Source of the DNA: Prado023 sp963697345
GTDB taxonomy: Bacteria > Actinomycetota > Actinomycetes > S36-B12 > CAIYMF01
Reading direction: 5' to 3'
DNA length: 64,000 bases
Assembly: GCA_963697345.1 (NCBI GenBank)
Contig: CAVONS010000012.1
Location: forward strand, 58,142-122,141
A model generated the notes under the pieces. That model saw only the letters and a program-made list of their open reading frames with translations. It had not been told where the DNA came from and ran no database searches. A program made the translations under genes and the position numbers. Numbering within the stretch: the stretch's first letter is position 1; the number at the start of each line of letters is the position of its first letter. Of this stretch, positions 36,882 to 45,679 are shown in pieces.

Positions 36882-39105
36882 ATGGATTCGATGATGCTGA
36901 TCCGGGCAACGGTCGGCCTGGTCATCATTGTGGTGGCCGGCTTCCTGGCCCTCAAGCGCGCGTGGTTCCTGCAGGGGCTGGTCCGATCCGGGCAACCGGC
37001 GGTGGGCCGCACCGACCAGATCGGCGCCCGCGTCGAGGTGGAGGCCACCGAGGTCCTCGGCCAGAAGAAGCTGCTCAAGTGGAGCGTGCCCGGCATCGCC
37101 CACGTCTTCGTCTTCTTCGGGTTCCTCGTCCTGACCCTCACGGTCGTCGAGGCCTTCGGCGAGCTGTTCATCGCCGACTTCGCGTTCCCGATCATCGGCA
37201 CCTGGCCGGTCGTGCGCTTCCTCGAGGACCTGTTCGCGGTCCTGGTGCTCGTCGGGATCCTGGTCTTCGCGCTCATCCGGTTCCGCAACAACCCCGCCAA
37301 GGAGGGCCGGAAGTCCCGGTTCTTCGGCTCCCACACCTCGGGCGCCTGGCTGGTGCTGTTCATGATCTTCATGGTCGTCGCGACGCTGGTGTTCTACCGG
37401 GGCGCGAAGATCAACGCCGAGGGCCCCGAGGGCATGGACGGGGCCTTCGCCTCGCACGCCATGGCCATCGTCGCTCGAACCGCTGGGCGAGACCGCCAAC
37501 GAATGGCTGCTGACCCTGGGTCTCTGGGCCCACGTCGCGGTCATCCTGGGCTTCCTGCTGATCGTGCTGCACAGCAAGCACCTGCACATCTTCGCCGCCC
37601 CGATCAACGTCTACTTCTCGCGGCGCCCCGACGGCCTCGGTCCGCTGCTCGAGATGTACTCAGGCACCGAGAAGATCGACTTCGAGGACCCCGCCGACGA
37701 CGCCGTGTTCGGGGTCGGGCGGATCGAGGACTTCACGTGGAAGGGCGTGCTCGACATGGCGACCTGCACCGAGTGCGGTCGCTGCCAGAGCCAGTGCCCG
37801 GCGTGGAACACCGACAAGCCGTTGAGCCCGAAGCTCATGATCATGAACCTGCGCGACCACGCGTTCGTGAAGGCGCCCTACATCACCGCCACGCAGAAGA
37901 AGCTCGACGGGAAGAACGTGGAGTTCGGCGAGGTCGACGAGGAGGTCCTGGCGACCATGTCGGAGAAGGTGCAGGCCGAGGTGGCCCGCCCGCTCATCGG
38001 CGAGCGCGACTTCGACGAGCACCGCGCCACCGACGGCTACGACCCCGCCGGGCACCGCTCGCACGAGGGTCCGGTCATCGACGTCGACGCGCTCTGGTCC
38101 TGCACCACCTGCGGAGCGTGTGTCAACCAGTGCCCCGTGGACATCGAGCACATCGACCACTTCGTCGACATGCGCCGTCACCAGGTGATGATCGCCAGCG
38201 AGTTCCCCAGCGAGCTCAACAGCCTGTTCAAGAACCTGGAGAACAAGGGCAACCCCTGGGGCATGAACGCCTCGAAGCGCAACGACTGGATCAGCGAGGT
38301 CGACTTCGAGGTCCCCGTGTTCGGCATGGAGGGCGAGGACGAGATCCCCGCCGACATCGAGTACCTGTTCTGGGTCGGCTGCGCCGGGGCCTACGAGGAC
38401 CGCGCCAAGCAGACCACCAAGGACGTCGCAGAGCTGCTCAACGTCGCCGGCGTGAAGTACATGGTCCTCGGCGAGGGCGAGACGTGCACGGGTGATCCCG
38501 CCCGCCGCGCCGGCAACGAGTTCCTGTTCCAGATGCAGGCCATGCAGAACGTCGAGGTGCTCAACGAGGTCAAGGCCAAGCGCATCGTCGTGACGTGCCC
38601 GCACTGCATGAACACGATCGGCCGCGAGTACCCGCAGCTCGGTGGCGACTACGAGGTCGTCCATCACAGCCAGCTGCTGGCCACCCTGCTGCGCGATGGA
38701 CGCCTCAAGCCACTGACCCCGCTGGACGAGACCGTCACCTACCACGACCCCTGCTACCTGGGCCGGCACAACAAGGTCTACGTGCCGCCCCGCGAGCTGG
38801 TCGCCTCGGTGCCCGGCGTGAAGCTGGTGGAGATGGACCGCACGGCCGACAAGTCCTTCTGCTGTGGCGCCGGCGGGGCGCAGATGTGGATGGAGGAGCG
38901 CCTCGGCACACGTGTGAACCAGAACCGTGCCGACGAGGCCCTCGGGACCGGCGCGGACAAGATCGCCGTCGCGTGCCCGTTCTGCTCGGTGATGCTCCAC
39001 GACGGCGTGACGGTCCGGTCGCAGGAGGCCGGCGAGGGTGCGCTGACCGCAGAGGTCATCGACGTCGCGTCCCTGCTGCTCGGCTCGGTGAAGCCAACCC
39101 CCTGA
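36882..39105 (+). CDS. EtfD-like membrane iron-sulfur oxidoreductase, interrupted by a single-base frameshift
   Basis: Joined product of about 740 residues. The N-terminal nitrate-reductase-gamma-like membrane domain has about six helices (LIRATVGLVIIVVAGFLAL, HVFVFFGFLVLTLTVVE). Two 4Fe-4S clusters follow (CTECGRCQSQCP; CTTCGACVNQCPVDIEH), then two CCG heterodisulfide-reductase-like domains (FWVGCAGAYEDRA; TCPHCMNTIGREYP; SFCCGAGGAQMWMEE). Mycobacterial Rv0338c/EtfD-type proteins of this architecture pass electrons from ETF (fatty-acid beta-oxidation) to menaquinone. Frame 1 breaks at about 37470, where MAIV should continue as SLEPLGETANEWLL; removing one base restores it. ATG 36882 has an AGGAGG site. 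No etfAB is nearby. A sequencing error or a recent mutation are both possible. Confidence 0.88.
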
Positions 39106-39204
39106 CCCACCCCACCCCCACCCCGCCCCCACCCCCGAATATCCTCCGCAACAGGTCAGATCCTCCGCATGGACACGGAGGAGATCGACGGACACGGAGG
39201 GGAT
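39106..39204 (+). repeat. intergenic module, copy B: C-tract, CGAAT, CCTCCG boxes, CGGAGG boxes (etfD-ybaK)
   Basis: Begins on the base after the etfD-like stop with a 31-nt C-rich tract (39106-39136, one G), then GAAT, TCCTCCGC, 11 nt, TCCTCCGC, 7 nt, CGGAGGAGATCG and CGGAGGGGAT. It is collinear with copy A. The final GGAGGGG (39196-39202) is 7 nt from the next ATG and is therefore also its ribosome site. Confidence 0.75.
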
Positions 39205-39209
39205 GCACG

Positions 39210-39674
39210 ATGGATGGGGTTGAGCGGGTGCGCGATGCGGCTTGGCGGCTTGGGCTGGACATTGACGTTCGGCGCTTTCCTGAGGGGACCAGGACCGCCT
39301 CGGACGCTGCCCGGGCGGTCGGCTGCCCGATCGGGGCCATCGTGAAGAGCCTGATCTTCGCCGTGGACGACGAGGTTGTCCTGGCCCTGGTCAGCGGTGC
39401 GAACCAGCTCGACGAGGACCGCTTGGCCGTGGCCGCCGGCGGGCGGGCGTGTCGGCGGGTCAGCGCCGAGGAGGTCCGGGCGGCCACCGGCTTCCCGATC
39501 GGTGGAGTGCCCCCGATCGGCCTGGCCAGCGAGGTCCGGGAGTTCCTCGACGAGGACCTGCTCGGCCACGAGGTCGTCTGGGCCGCAGCTGGGACGCCGC
39601 ATCACGTGTTCTCGATCTCGCCCACAGCTCTGGCCGCCGCCTCGGGTGGCTGGGTGGGGCCGCTGCGTCGCTGA
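39210..39674 (+). CDS. YbaK/EbsC-family aminoacyl-tRNA deacylase
   Basis: A 154-residue editing protein. The family hydrolyses mischarged Cys-tRNA(Pro) or related species in trans. It has RRFPEGTRTASDAARAVGC, the catalytic-site Lys in GAIVKSLIFAV, GANQLDEDRLA and the conserved GFPIGGVPPIGLAS loop, ending HHVFSISPTALAAAS. ATG 39210 has a strong GGAGGGG site that belongs to the repeated intergenic module. Its end is 21 bp from the convergent MFS gene. Confidence 0.92.
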   Translation: MDGVERVRDAAWRLGLDIDVRRFPEGTRTASDAARAVGCPIGAIVKSLIFAVDDEVVLALVSGANQLDEDRLAVAAGGRACRRVSAEEVRAATGFPIGGVPPIGLASEVREFLDEDLLGHEVVWAAAGTPHHVFSISPTALAAASGGWVGPLRR

Positions 39675-39695
39675 GGAGCCGCAGGGTGCGACCTA

Positions 39696-40976
39696 TTACC
39701 CCGTCGGTGGGCCCACCGCTGGGTACGGTGAGGGCCCAGGTGCGGGGGCCGCGGCCCGGCCATCGCCGTCGAGGCCGCGCAGCGAGGGAAGGGTCGCGAT
39801 CAACAGCGCGAGTACCGCCAACAGACCGCCGATCACGGTATACACCGCCTGGACGCCCCACCGCTCCACGGCGATCCCGGCCAGGAGCAGCCCCAGCGGC
39901 GGGGCCGCGTAGAACAGGGCCGTCTGCACACCGTAGACCCGGCCCTGCACGTGCGCCGGCACCCGGGTCTGCACCAGGGAGTTGAGCAGGGGGTTCATCG
40001 GCCCCCATCCCAGCCCGAGCAGGAACCCGGCGGCGACGAACACGGGCAGCGGCGGCAGGAAGGCCATCGGGATGATCGCCGCGGTCACCGAGATCATCAC
40101 CAGCACGACGATCCGGTGCTTGGACATCCGGACAGACAGCCACCCGTAGGAGAAGGACCCGATCATGCCGCCGGCAGCCAGCGCGGTGAGGGTCAGGCCG
40201 TAGCTGTTCGGCTGGCCGATGGCCTCGAAGTGCACCGGCATCAGGACCGACTCCGTCGGCAGGTAGACCATGGCCAGCACCGCGATCGCCAGGGTCAGCA
40301 CACGCAACGCCTTGTCCCGCCAGAGGATGCGTGCGCCCCGCACGATCGAGGACCAGAAGAGCTCGTTGTCGTCACCGGCCTCATGCCGGGATTCGCCGAT
40401 GGCCTCCGTGACGCGGATACCGCCGACCGCAACGATGGCCAGCACGAAGGCCGCGGCCGTGACCCAGAACGTGGAGATCACACCGATGGTGCTGATCCCC
40501 AGGGCCGCCAGAGCCGGACCGATGACCCAACCGGCTGCGAACACGCCCTCGTGCACCCCGTTGATGCGGTCGACGTAGAACCGACCCGCGTGGGCGACAT
40601 CGGGGATGAGTGACTTGCGTGCCGTGTAGCCGGCGGGGTCGAACGTCGCGCCGAGGACCGCCAGCGCCAGGATCATCGCCAGGGTCAGGACCCCAGCGCG
40701 CTCGGCCAGGGGGAACAGGCTCACGGAGAACGCCGAGAAGGCGTCTGAGGCCATCGACACGCGCCGCCGACCGAACCGATCGACCAGCGCGCCGACGAAG
40801 GGCGACACGAAGATCCCCGGGATCGCGGCAGCGGCAGCGACCAGTCCTGCGTCGGCCGCGGACCCGGTCTCCTGCAGCACCAGCCAGGGCACGAGGACCG
40901 CAACCGTTGAGTTCGCCACCCCACCGAGCAGGTTGGCGACCTGCAGCAGGACGACAGGTGCGCGCCGGGCGGTCAC
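39696..40976 (-). CDS. MFS transporter (12 TM)
   Basis: A 426-residue permease of the MFS_3/EntS-like type, with 12 predicted helices and the intracellular loop signature GALVDRFGRRRVSMASD after helix 2. A cytoplasmic central loop (about 195-225, SRHEAGDDNE) separates the halves, and the tail is Pro-rich. Relatives export drugs or siderophores; the substrate is unknown. It starts at GTG 40976. It lies beside the exopolysaccharide genes on the same strand, but nothing ties it to them. Confidence 0.88.
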   Translation of the reverse strand: MTARRAPVVLLQVANLLGGVANSTVAVLVPWLVLQETGSAADAGLVAAAAAIPGIFVSPFVGALVDRFGRRRVSMASDAFSAFSVSLFPLAERAGVLTLAMILALAVLGATFDPAGYTARKSLIPDVAHAGRFYVDRINGVHEGVFAAGWVIGPALAALGISTIGVISTFWVTAAAFVLAIVAVGGIRVTEAIGESRHEAGDDNELFWSSIVRGARILWRDKALRVLTLAIAVLAMVYLPTESVLMPVHFEAIGQPNSYGLTLTALAAGGMIGSFSYGWLSVRMSKHRIVVLVMISVTAAIIPMAFLPPLPVFVAAGFLLGLGWGPMNPLLNSLVQTRVPAHVQGRVYGVQTALFYAAPPLGLLLAGIAVERWGVQAVYTVIGGLLAVLALLIATLPSLRGLDGDGRAAAPAPGPSPYPAVGPPTG

Positions 40977-41050
40977 GGGAACTCCAGAGGATGGGGAAGC
41001 AGTCCCTGCAGCCTAGGCGCCCCCAGCGCAGCTGGACCACCGCCCGGTGG

Positions 41051-42742
41051 TTACCCCGCTTCCACGGGTGCCTCAGGCGCCGAGGGCACGTCCAGCGATC
41101 CTGGCCACAGCGCCGTGGGCCCCAGCTCATACAGGGTGAGATTCCCGGCACTGGACGAGAAGAGCTCGTTCCATCCCGGGCCGGGGAAGGGGCCGAACTG
41201 TGCAGCGACTGGCGCAAGGGCCCGCCGGCAGTGGAAGCAGGTCTTGTCCGTGGGGCTGTAGATGACCACGAGATCACCGGGCTGCGGGTAGCCCGCACTG
41301 CGCGCGGGCGGGTCGTCGACGAGCCGGTTCAGCGAACGGAACGCGCCCGCGCGCCACTGCAGCCCACCGAACGGATCGCGGCGATAGACCGGAAGGATCC
41401 GCTGGGTCCCCCAGTCCGACCAGATGCGCGCCCCGGCCACTTCGTCGCTGCCGGTGAGATGGGTGCGCAGCTCGGACATCGCGTCACCCCCGTTGGGTGC
41501 GAAACCCGGATAGGAGGTGGCAGAACGCACCGCGGGAACCGTGATACCCGCAACGAGGAGGGCGACCGCCACGAGGGCGGCAACCCGCCAGCCGCCTCGT
41601 GATCGTCCGACGAGGATCACGACCGTGCCCACAGCGACCAGCATCAGCGGCACGATGAACGACAGCCAGTACCGGTCCACGTCGAGGCGCACCGAGGGGC
41701 GGCTGGGATTCAGGGGCCCACCCTGCAGCCACAGGAAGAAGAGCGTGAGCATCCCCCACGCCCAGATGCGGCCGAGTTGGGCCCGGTAGACGAGGCCGCC
41801 GACGATCCCGATGACCAGGCACACCAGCAGGCCGGGACCGCCGACCAGCGCCCCGATCGAGCGCGGCATGACGGTCATGTACCACCAGCGCGACTGGCCG
41901 ACATATCCGGCGTCCGAGCTGACCTCGGACTCGGAGATGTCGGCCCCCAGGATGATCCTGAACTTCAGCCACGGGTCGTCGTACACCAGCGCGGCCAAGG
42001 TCATGTCCAGGGCGAGCCAGGCCAGGGCGGGCGGGACGAACCACGCCAGGGTGCGCAGCGGCTGCCCGATCCGCCACAGCACCCAGCCGATCACGGGCCA
42101 GGCGAAGATCGCGGTCTCGCGCACCTCGAAGCTCCACCCGGTCGCGAAGCCGCAGGCCGCCAGCAGGAGCGGGACCCGCCAACCCCAGCGACGCCCCGCG
42201 TCCTGGGCCTCCTGCGCCTCGTCACCGGCGAGGGTTGCCAGGAGGATGGCCAGCCCGACGAGGGTGGTCGCCGTGAGATCGGTGTAGCCGCGGGTCAGGT
42301 TGACGAAGACGATGGGCGTGCCCAATGCGAACAGCGCGCCCAGGGCGCCCGTCATCCGCGAGACGTGCCGCGTCCCGAGCAGGTACAGGACCGCAGCGAG
42401 CACACCCGTGCTGAGCAGCGGGACGACGTAGTAGGTGGCTGTCGCGTCACCCCACAGGCGTGCGAACGGAATGATCGGCAGGAGGAAGCCCCACCGGGAC
42501 AAGCCGGCCGGGCGCCAGGTGCCCTCCGGGAAGTCCAGCGCGCCCTGGACGTAGTGCCACGGATCTGTGGGCACGAGGGCGGACCGGTAGGCCAGGGCCA
42601 CGAGCATGGCCACAGCCCCGATCAGCGCCGCCCATCCCAGGTCTCGTCCTGTGATCCGCCGACCCCACACCGGCGCGCTCGAGACCTCCGGGTCGCTGCT
42701 CGCCACCGCCTGTTCAGAGCTCACAGCCGCCGGACCGTCCAC
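41051..42742 (-). CDS. GT-C type membrane glycosyltransferase-like protein
   Basis: A 563-residue polytopic protein. After a short cytosolic N-terminus there are 11-12 helices; the first outside loop holds ALVPTDPWHYVQGALDFPEG, where an Asp sits in the place of the GT39/ArnT-type catalytic acid. The C-terminal about 160 residues form a soluble outside domain with a CFHC motif (DKTCFHCRRALAP). It probably uses a polyprenyl-phosphate sugar to modify cell-envelope glycans. Its start overlaps the end of the GT2 gene by 22 nt, so the two are coupled. Confidence 0.8.
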   Translation of the reverse strand: MDGPAAVSSEQAVASSDPEVSSAPVWGRRITGRDLGWAALIGAVAMLVALAYRSALVPTDPWHYVQGALDFPEGTWRPAGLSRWGFLLPIIPFARLWGDATATYYVVPLLSTGVLAAVLYLLGTRHVSRMTGALGALFALGTPIVFVNLTRGYTDLTATTLVGLAILLATLAGDEAQEAQDAGRRWGWRVPLLLAACGFATGWSFEVRETAIFAWPVIGWVLWRIGQPLRTLAWFVPPALAWLALDMTLAALVYDDPWLKFRIILGADISESEVSSDAGYVGQSRWWYMTVMPRSIGALVGGPGLLVCLVIGIVGGLVYRAQLGRIWAWGMLTLFFLWLQGGPLNPSRPSVRLDVDRYWLSFIVPLMLVAVGTVVILVGRSRGGWRVAALVAVALLVAGITVPAVRSATSYPGFAPNGGDAMSELRTHLTGSDEVAGARIWSDWGTQRILPVYRRDPFGGLQWRAGAFRSLNRLVDDPPARSAGYPQPGDLVVIYSPTDKTCFHCRRALAPVAAQFGPFPGPGWNELFSSSAGNLTLYELGPTALWPGSLDVPSAPEAPVEAG

Positions 42743-43725
42743 GCCCAGTACTTGGCAAGCACGCCGCTCACCGGGGCGGGAACACCGGGGCCCAACCCCT
42801 GCGGCGGGTCCAGGGTGCCCCGCATCAAAGGTGCGAGATCTCGATCCGGCACCTGCCTGTGCTCCTGGATCAGCCTCCGGCGTTCAGCCAATGACCGACG
42901 ATGCCGAAGCAACCACCGCCAACCTTCGACCTTGTCCCGGGCCCAGCCGTCGCGTACCGCCACCGCCAGGACTCCTGCCTCGACGGCAAGCGCCGGGACC
43001 ATCAGCATGCGTCTGGTGCGCGCCTCGGGCAGCAGCACGAGGTTCATCAGGCGGTTGCGCTCGAGCAGGTAGAACTTGGCAGCGTTGCGGGAGAAGTCGT
43101 AGTGGTGCAGGACCACGGACGCGGGTTCGTGGACGACCCGGTAGCCGGCCTGCCATGCCCGCAGCGACAGGTACACGTCCTCGCAGTAGGCGAGGTACTC
43201 CGGATCGAAGCCACCCAGTTCGTCCCACACAGCGCGCCGCACCGCGAACGTGACCCCGGTGATCGAGGCGACATCCGTGACCTCCGTGTGGTCCGATGCC
43301 GGCTCGCCGAGGCAGCCCACCCACGAGAACATCAGGTAGTGGATCGGGTTGCCGACCGTGTTGAGCACGTCAGGTTCCTCAGCAAGCCGGATGCTCGCGC
43401 ATGCCAGCCCGATGTCGGGCTGGGAGGCCCTGCGCACCAGGGCATCAAGCGCCCCCGGACGAACGATGGCATCGGAGTTGACGAAGACCAGGACATCGCC
43501 GGTTGCGTGCTCGGCGGCGTAGTTGCAGCCACCGGCGAACCCCACGTTGCGACCCGGCGAGAGCAGGCGGACACCGGGCAGGGCCGCCACAGCCGCGACC
43601 GGACCGGCAGCTGCCTGGTTGTCGACCACGACGATGTCATCGGCCCCGTCAGCCACCAGCGCGCGCACGCATTCCTCCAGCAGCGGTTCAGCGCCGTGGG
43701 CCAGGACGATCGCTGAGGCCGACAC
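42721..43725 (-). CDS. glycosyltransferase family 2 (rhamnosyltransferase-like)
   Basis: About 334 residues of a GT-A fold inverting transferase: SASAIVLAHGAEPLLEEC, DIVVVDNQAAAG, LSPGRNVGFAGGCNYA, the metal-binding NSDAIVRPG, and the acceptor region VRRAVWDELGGFDPEYLAYCEDV. This is close to the WcaA/rhamnosyltransferase group. The GTG at 43725 is preferred over the GTG at 43731 because TATGGT ends exactly 6 nt before it (leaderless pattern). It overlaps the GT-C gene downstream and is divergent from the DUF4012 gene. Likely role: building the exopolysaccharide repeat unit. Confidence 0.9.
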   Translation of the reverse strand: MSASAIVLAHGAEPLLEECVRALVADGADDIVVVDNQAAAGPVAAVAALPGVRLLSPGRNVGFAGGCNYAAEHATGDVLVFVNSDAIVRPGALDALVRRASQPDIGLACASIRLAEEPDVLNTVGNPIHYLMFSWVGCLGEPASDHTEVTDVASITGVTFAVRRAVWDELGGFDPEYLAYCEDVYLSLRAWQAGYRVVHEPASVVLHHYDFSRNAAKFYLLERNRLMNLVLLPEARTRRMLMVPALAVEAGVLAVAVRDGWARDKVEGWRWLLRHRRSLAERRRLIQEHRQVPDRDLAPLMRGTLDPPQGLGPGVPAPVSGVLAKYWAWTVRRL

Positions 43726-43731
43726 GCTCAC

Positions 43732-43737
43732 ACCATA
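43732..43737 (-). promoter_or_regulatory. -10 box of a probable leaderless promoter (GT2 gene)
   Basis: On the minus strand TATGGT is followed by GTGAGC and then the GTG at 43725. The 6-nt spacing picks the second GTG as start. Confidence 0.45.
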
Positions 43738-43837
43738 GCCGCGTGGCGGGCCGATCCGGTCTGACCCCTGAGCCGGTGTCGCGGGTTACGATGGGCGCCG
43801 TTATCTCGGGGCCATCAAGCCGCAGCGGGGGTGCACG

Positions 43838-45679
43838 ATGCGCAGGAGAGGATGGCTGGCCCTCGTTCTGGTCGCGCCCCTCTTCGTGCTCGCGATGGGC
43901 ACCCAGATCGCCGCGATCACCGGCCTCCTGGGCGTCGCCCAAGCGGGGCTGGCAGGACGTGCGCGAGACACCGCAGGGCTGGACCGCGGCATCGCGACCG
44001 TGCAGGTTGCCGGCACCATCCTCGAACGCACGTGGTCCTCGCCAGCCGCATGGCTCCTGGAGTACAACCCGATCACCCTGGGAGCCGTCGATGACCTGCG
44101 GTCCTCAGCCCGCGCGATCGCGACGAGCACCCGCGTCCTGGAGCCTGCGGCCCAGATCGGGACCGCGGCGCTCGGCTTCGACGGGGCGACGCCGATCATC
44201 AGCGGCACGACCATCGACCCGCTGCGGGTGGCGGACCTCGCCGAGCCCGTGAGCCAGCTGCACTCGGCACTGGCCGAGACGGAGCAGGCGCTGTCACAGG
44301 TGGACGGCTCCGGCCCACTGGGCCGCCCGATCGGTGTCCTGGCCGAGTCCGCCCTGGGGGCAGTCACCGACCTGACAGTCGCAGTTGGCGCCGCCGACAC
44401 CGCGATGCCCGACCTGGCCGGGGCCCTGGGTGCAGGCGACGCCAAGCGGTACCTGGTGACCGCGCTCAACGACGCTGAGCTGTTCGGCTCGGGAGGTGCG
44501 CCGCTGTCGGCCTTCGTCGTGGAGGCCGCCAAGGGCTCGATCTCCGTCCCGATCTCCGGACAGCTGGAATCCAAGCTGTCGCCGAACAACCCCCCGATCA
44601 GGTGGCGGAAGGAGGGCGGGCCGCCCTGGTACCGCCCCGGGCAGAAGTACCCCTTCGTGAACTCGAACTTCCACCCGGACTTCCGTACCGCATCGGTCGA
44701 CGTGCGGCGGGCGTGGGCCTCATTGGGCTATCCCGAAGTGGATGGCGTGATCACGGTCGACATCAACGCCCTGGCCTCGATCCTGGCCTGGACCGGCGCC
44801 GTGGACACGCAGGGCTTCGGGAAGGTCGACTCGGGATCCCTGGTCCGGACAGTCCTGGTGGATGCGTATCGGGAGTTCAACAGTCCCGAGGGTGTGGTCG
44901 AGCGACACGCGCGCAACGAGGAGCTCACCGAAGCTCTGGTGGCGCACCTGAGCAGCCCCATGAACGTCCTGGCCACCCTGAGGGGCACGCTGGAGGCAAT
45001 CCCTGCCCGGCACATCCAGGCGTCGTTCGATGCCACTGCCCTGCAGGAGGCCGTCGATGACCTCGCGGTCAACGGGGCGCTGGCGTCCAGTGCCGGCGAC
45101 CTGATCGGGGTGTTCTCGCAGAGTGCACCCAACAAGCTCTCGGTCTTCCAGGACCGGGACATCCGCCAGGAGGTCCGCCTGCGCGCCGATGGAGGTGCCG
45201 ACGTGCGCCGCACGGTTTCCTTCACCAACGCCGTGCCCGAGAACCTCGAGGGCGATGCGAGCAGCTACGCCGGCTACCTCGCACTGCGCGCCCGCATGCG
45301 CGTGGCCTATCGCCTACCGGTGAATGCCAGTGCACACAGCGTCCTCACCGGAAACTCAGTCTCGCTGGTCCCTGTGGCACGCACCGGGCCGTTCCCCGAC
45401 GAGAGCGGGGGCGCAGTGCTGTGGCAGGGCCATGAGACCGATCCGGGCGAGACCACGACCGTGGTGATGCAGTACCAACTCCCTGCTGGCACGTTCGCGG
45501 CTGGGACCTACGACGTGTCTGCCGATCCCCAGGCGCTCACAATGCCCACTGACCTCACGATCCGGGTCGTTCCGGCGCCGGGCACCACGATCGCCCCCAC
45601 GCCCGGCTGGACCGAGGATCGCGGGACGATGCAGTGGACCGGCACGTTGGACCGCCCGCTGCGGCTGTCGGTGGGCTGA
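43838..45679 (+). CDS. DUF4012 domain protein
   Basis: A 613-residue protein with one N-terminal membrane helix or signal anchor (LALVLVAPLFVLAMGTQIAA), then a helical region (about 40-190) and the DUF4012 core: AKRYLVTALNDAELFGSGGAPLSA, FVNSNFHPDFRTASVDV, DGVITVDINALASILAWTG and a beta-rich C-terminus. DUF4012 proteins are regularly found in actinobacterial exopolysaccharide clusters, and this fits here; their molecular role is unknown. ATG 43838 follows GGGGGTG. The stop overlaps the next glycosyltransferase start (TGATG). Confidence 0.9.
   Translation: MRRRGWLALVLVAPLFVLAMGTQIAAITGLLGVAQAGLAGRARDTAGLDRGIATVQVAGTILERTWSSPAAWLLEYNPITLGAVDDLRSSARAIATSTRVLEPAAQIGTAALGFDGATPIISGTTIDPLRVADLAEPVSQLHSALAETEQALSQVDGSGPLGRPIGVLAESALGAVTDLTVAVGAADTAMPDLAGALGAGDAKRYLVTALNDAELFGSGGAPLSAFVVEAAKGSISVPISGQLESKLSPNNPPIRWRKEGGPPWYRPGQKYPFVNSNFHPDFRTASVDVRRAWASLGYPEVDGVITVDINALASILAWTGAVDTQGFGKVDSGSLVRTVLVDAYREFNSPEGVVERHARNEELTEALVAHLSSPMNVLATLRGTLEAIPARHIQASFDATALQEAVDDLAVNGALASSAGDLIGVFSQSAPNKLSVFQDRDIRQEVRLRADGGADVRRTVSFTNAVPENLEGDASSYAGYLALRARMRVAYRLPVNASAHSVLTGNSVSLVPVARTGPFPDESGGAVLWQGHETDPGETTTVVMQYQLPAGTFAAGTYDVSADPQALTMPTDLTIRVVPAPGTTIAPTPGWTEDRGTMQWTGTLDRPLRLSVG

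Noticed and set aside
36882..38495. Single 537-codon frame through the EtfD-like region
   Set aside because: After about 37470 it reads out of frame (Arg/Gly/Pro/His-rich), while the Fe-S cysteines are all in the other frame.
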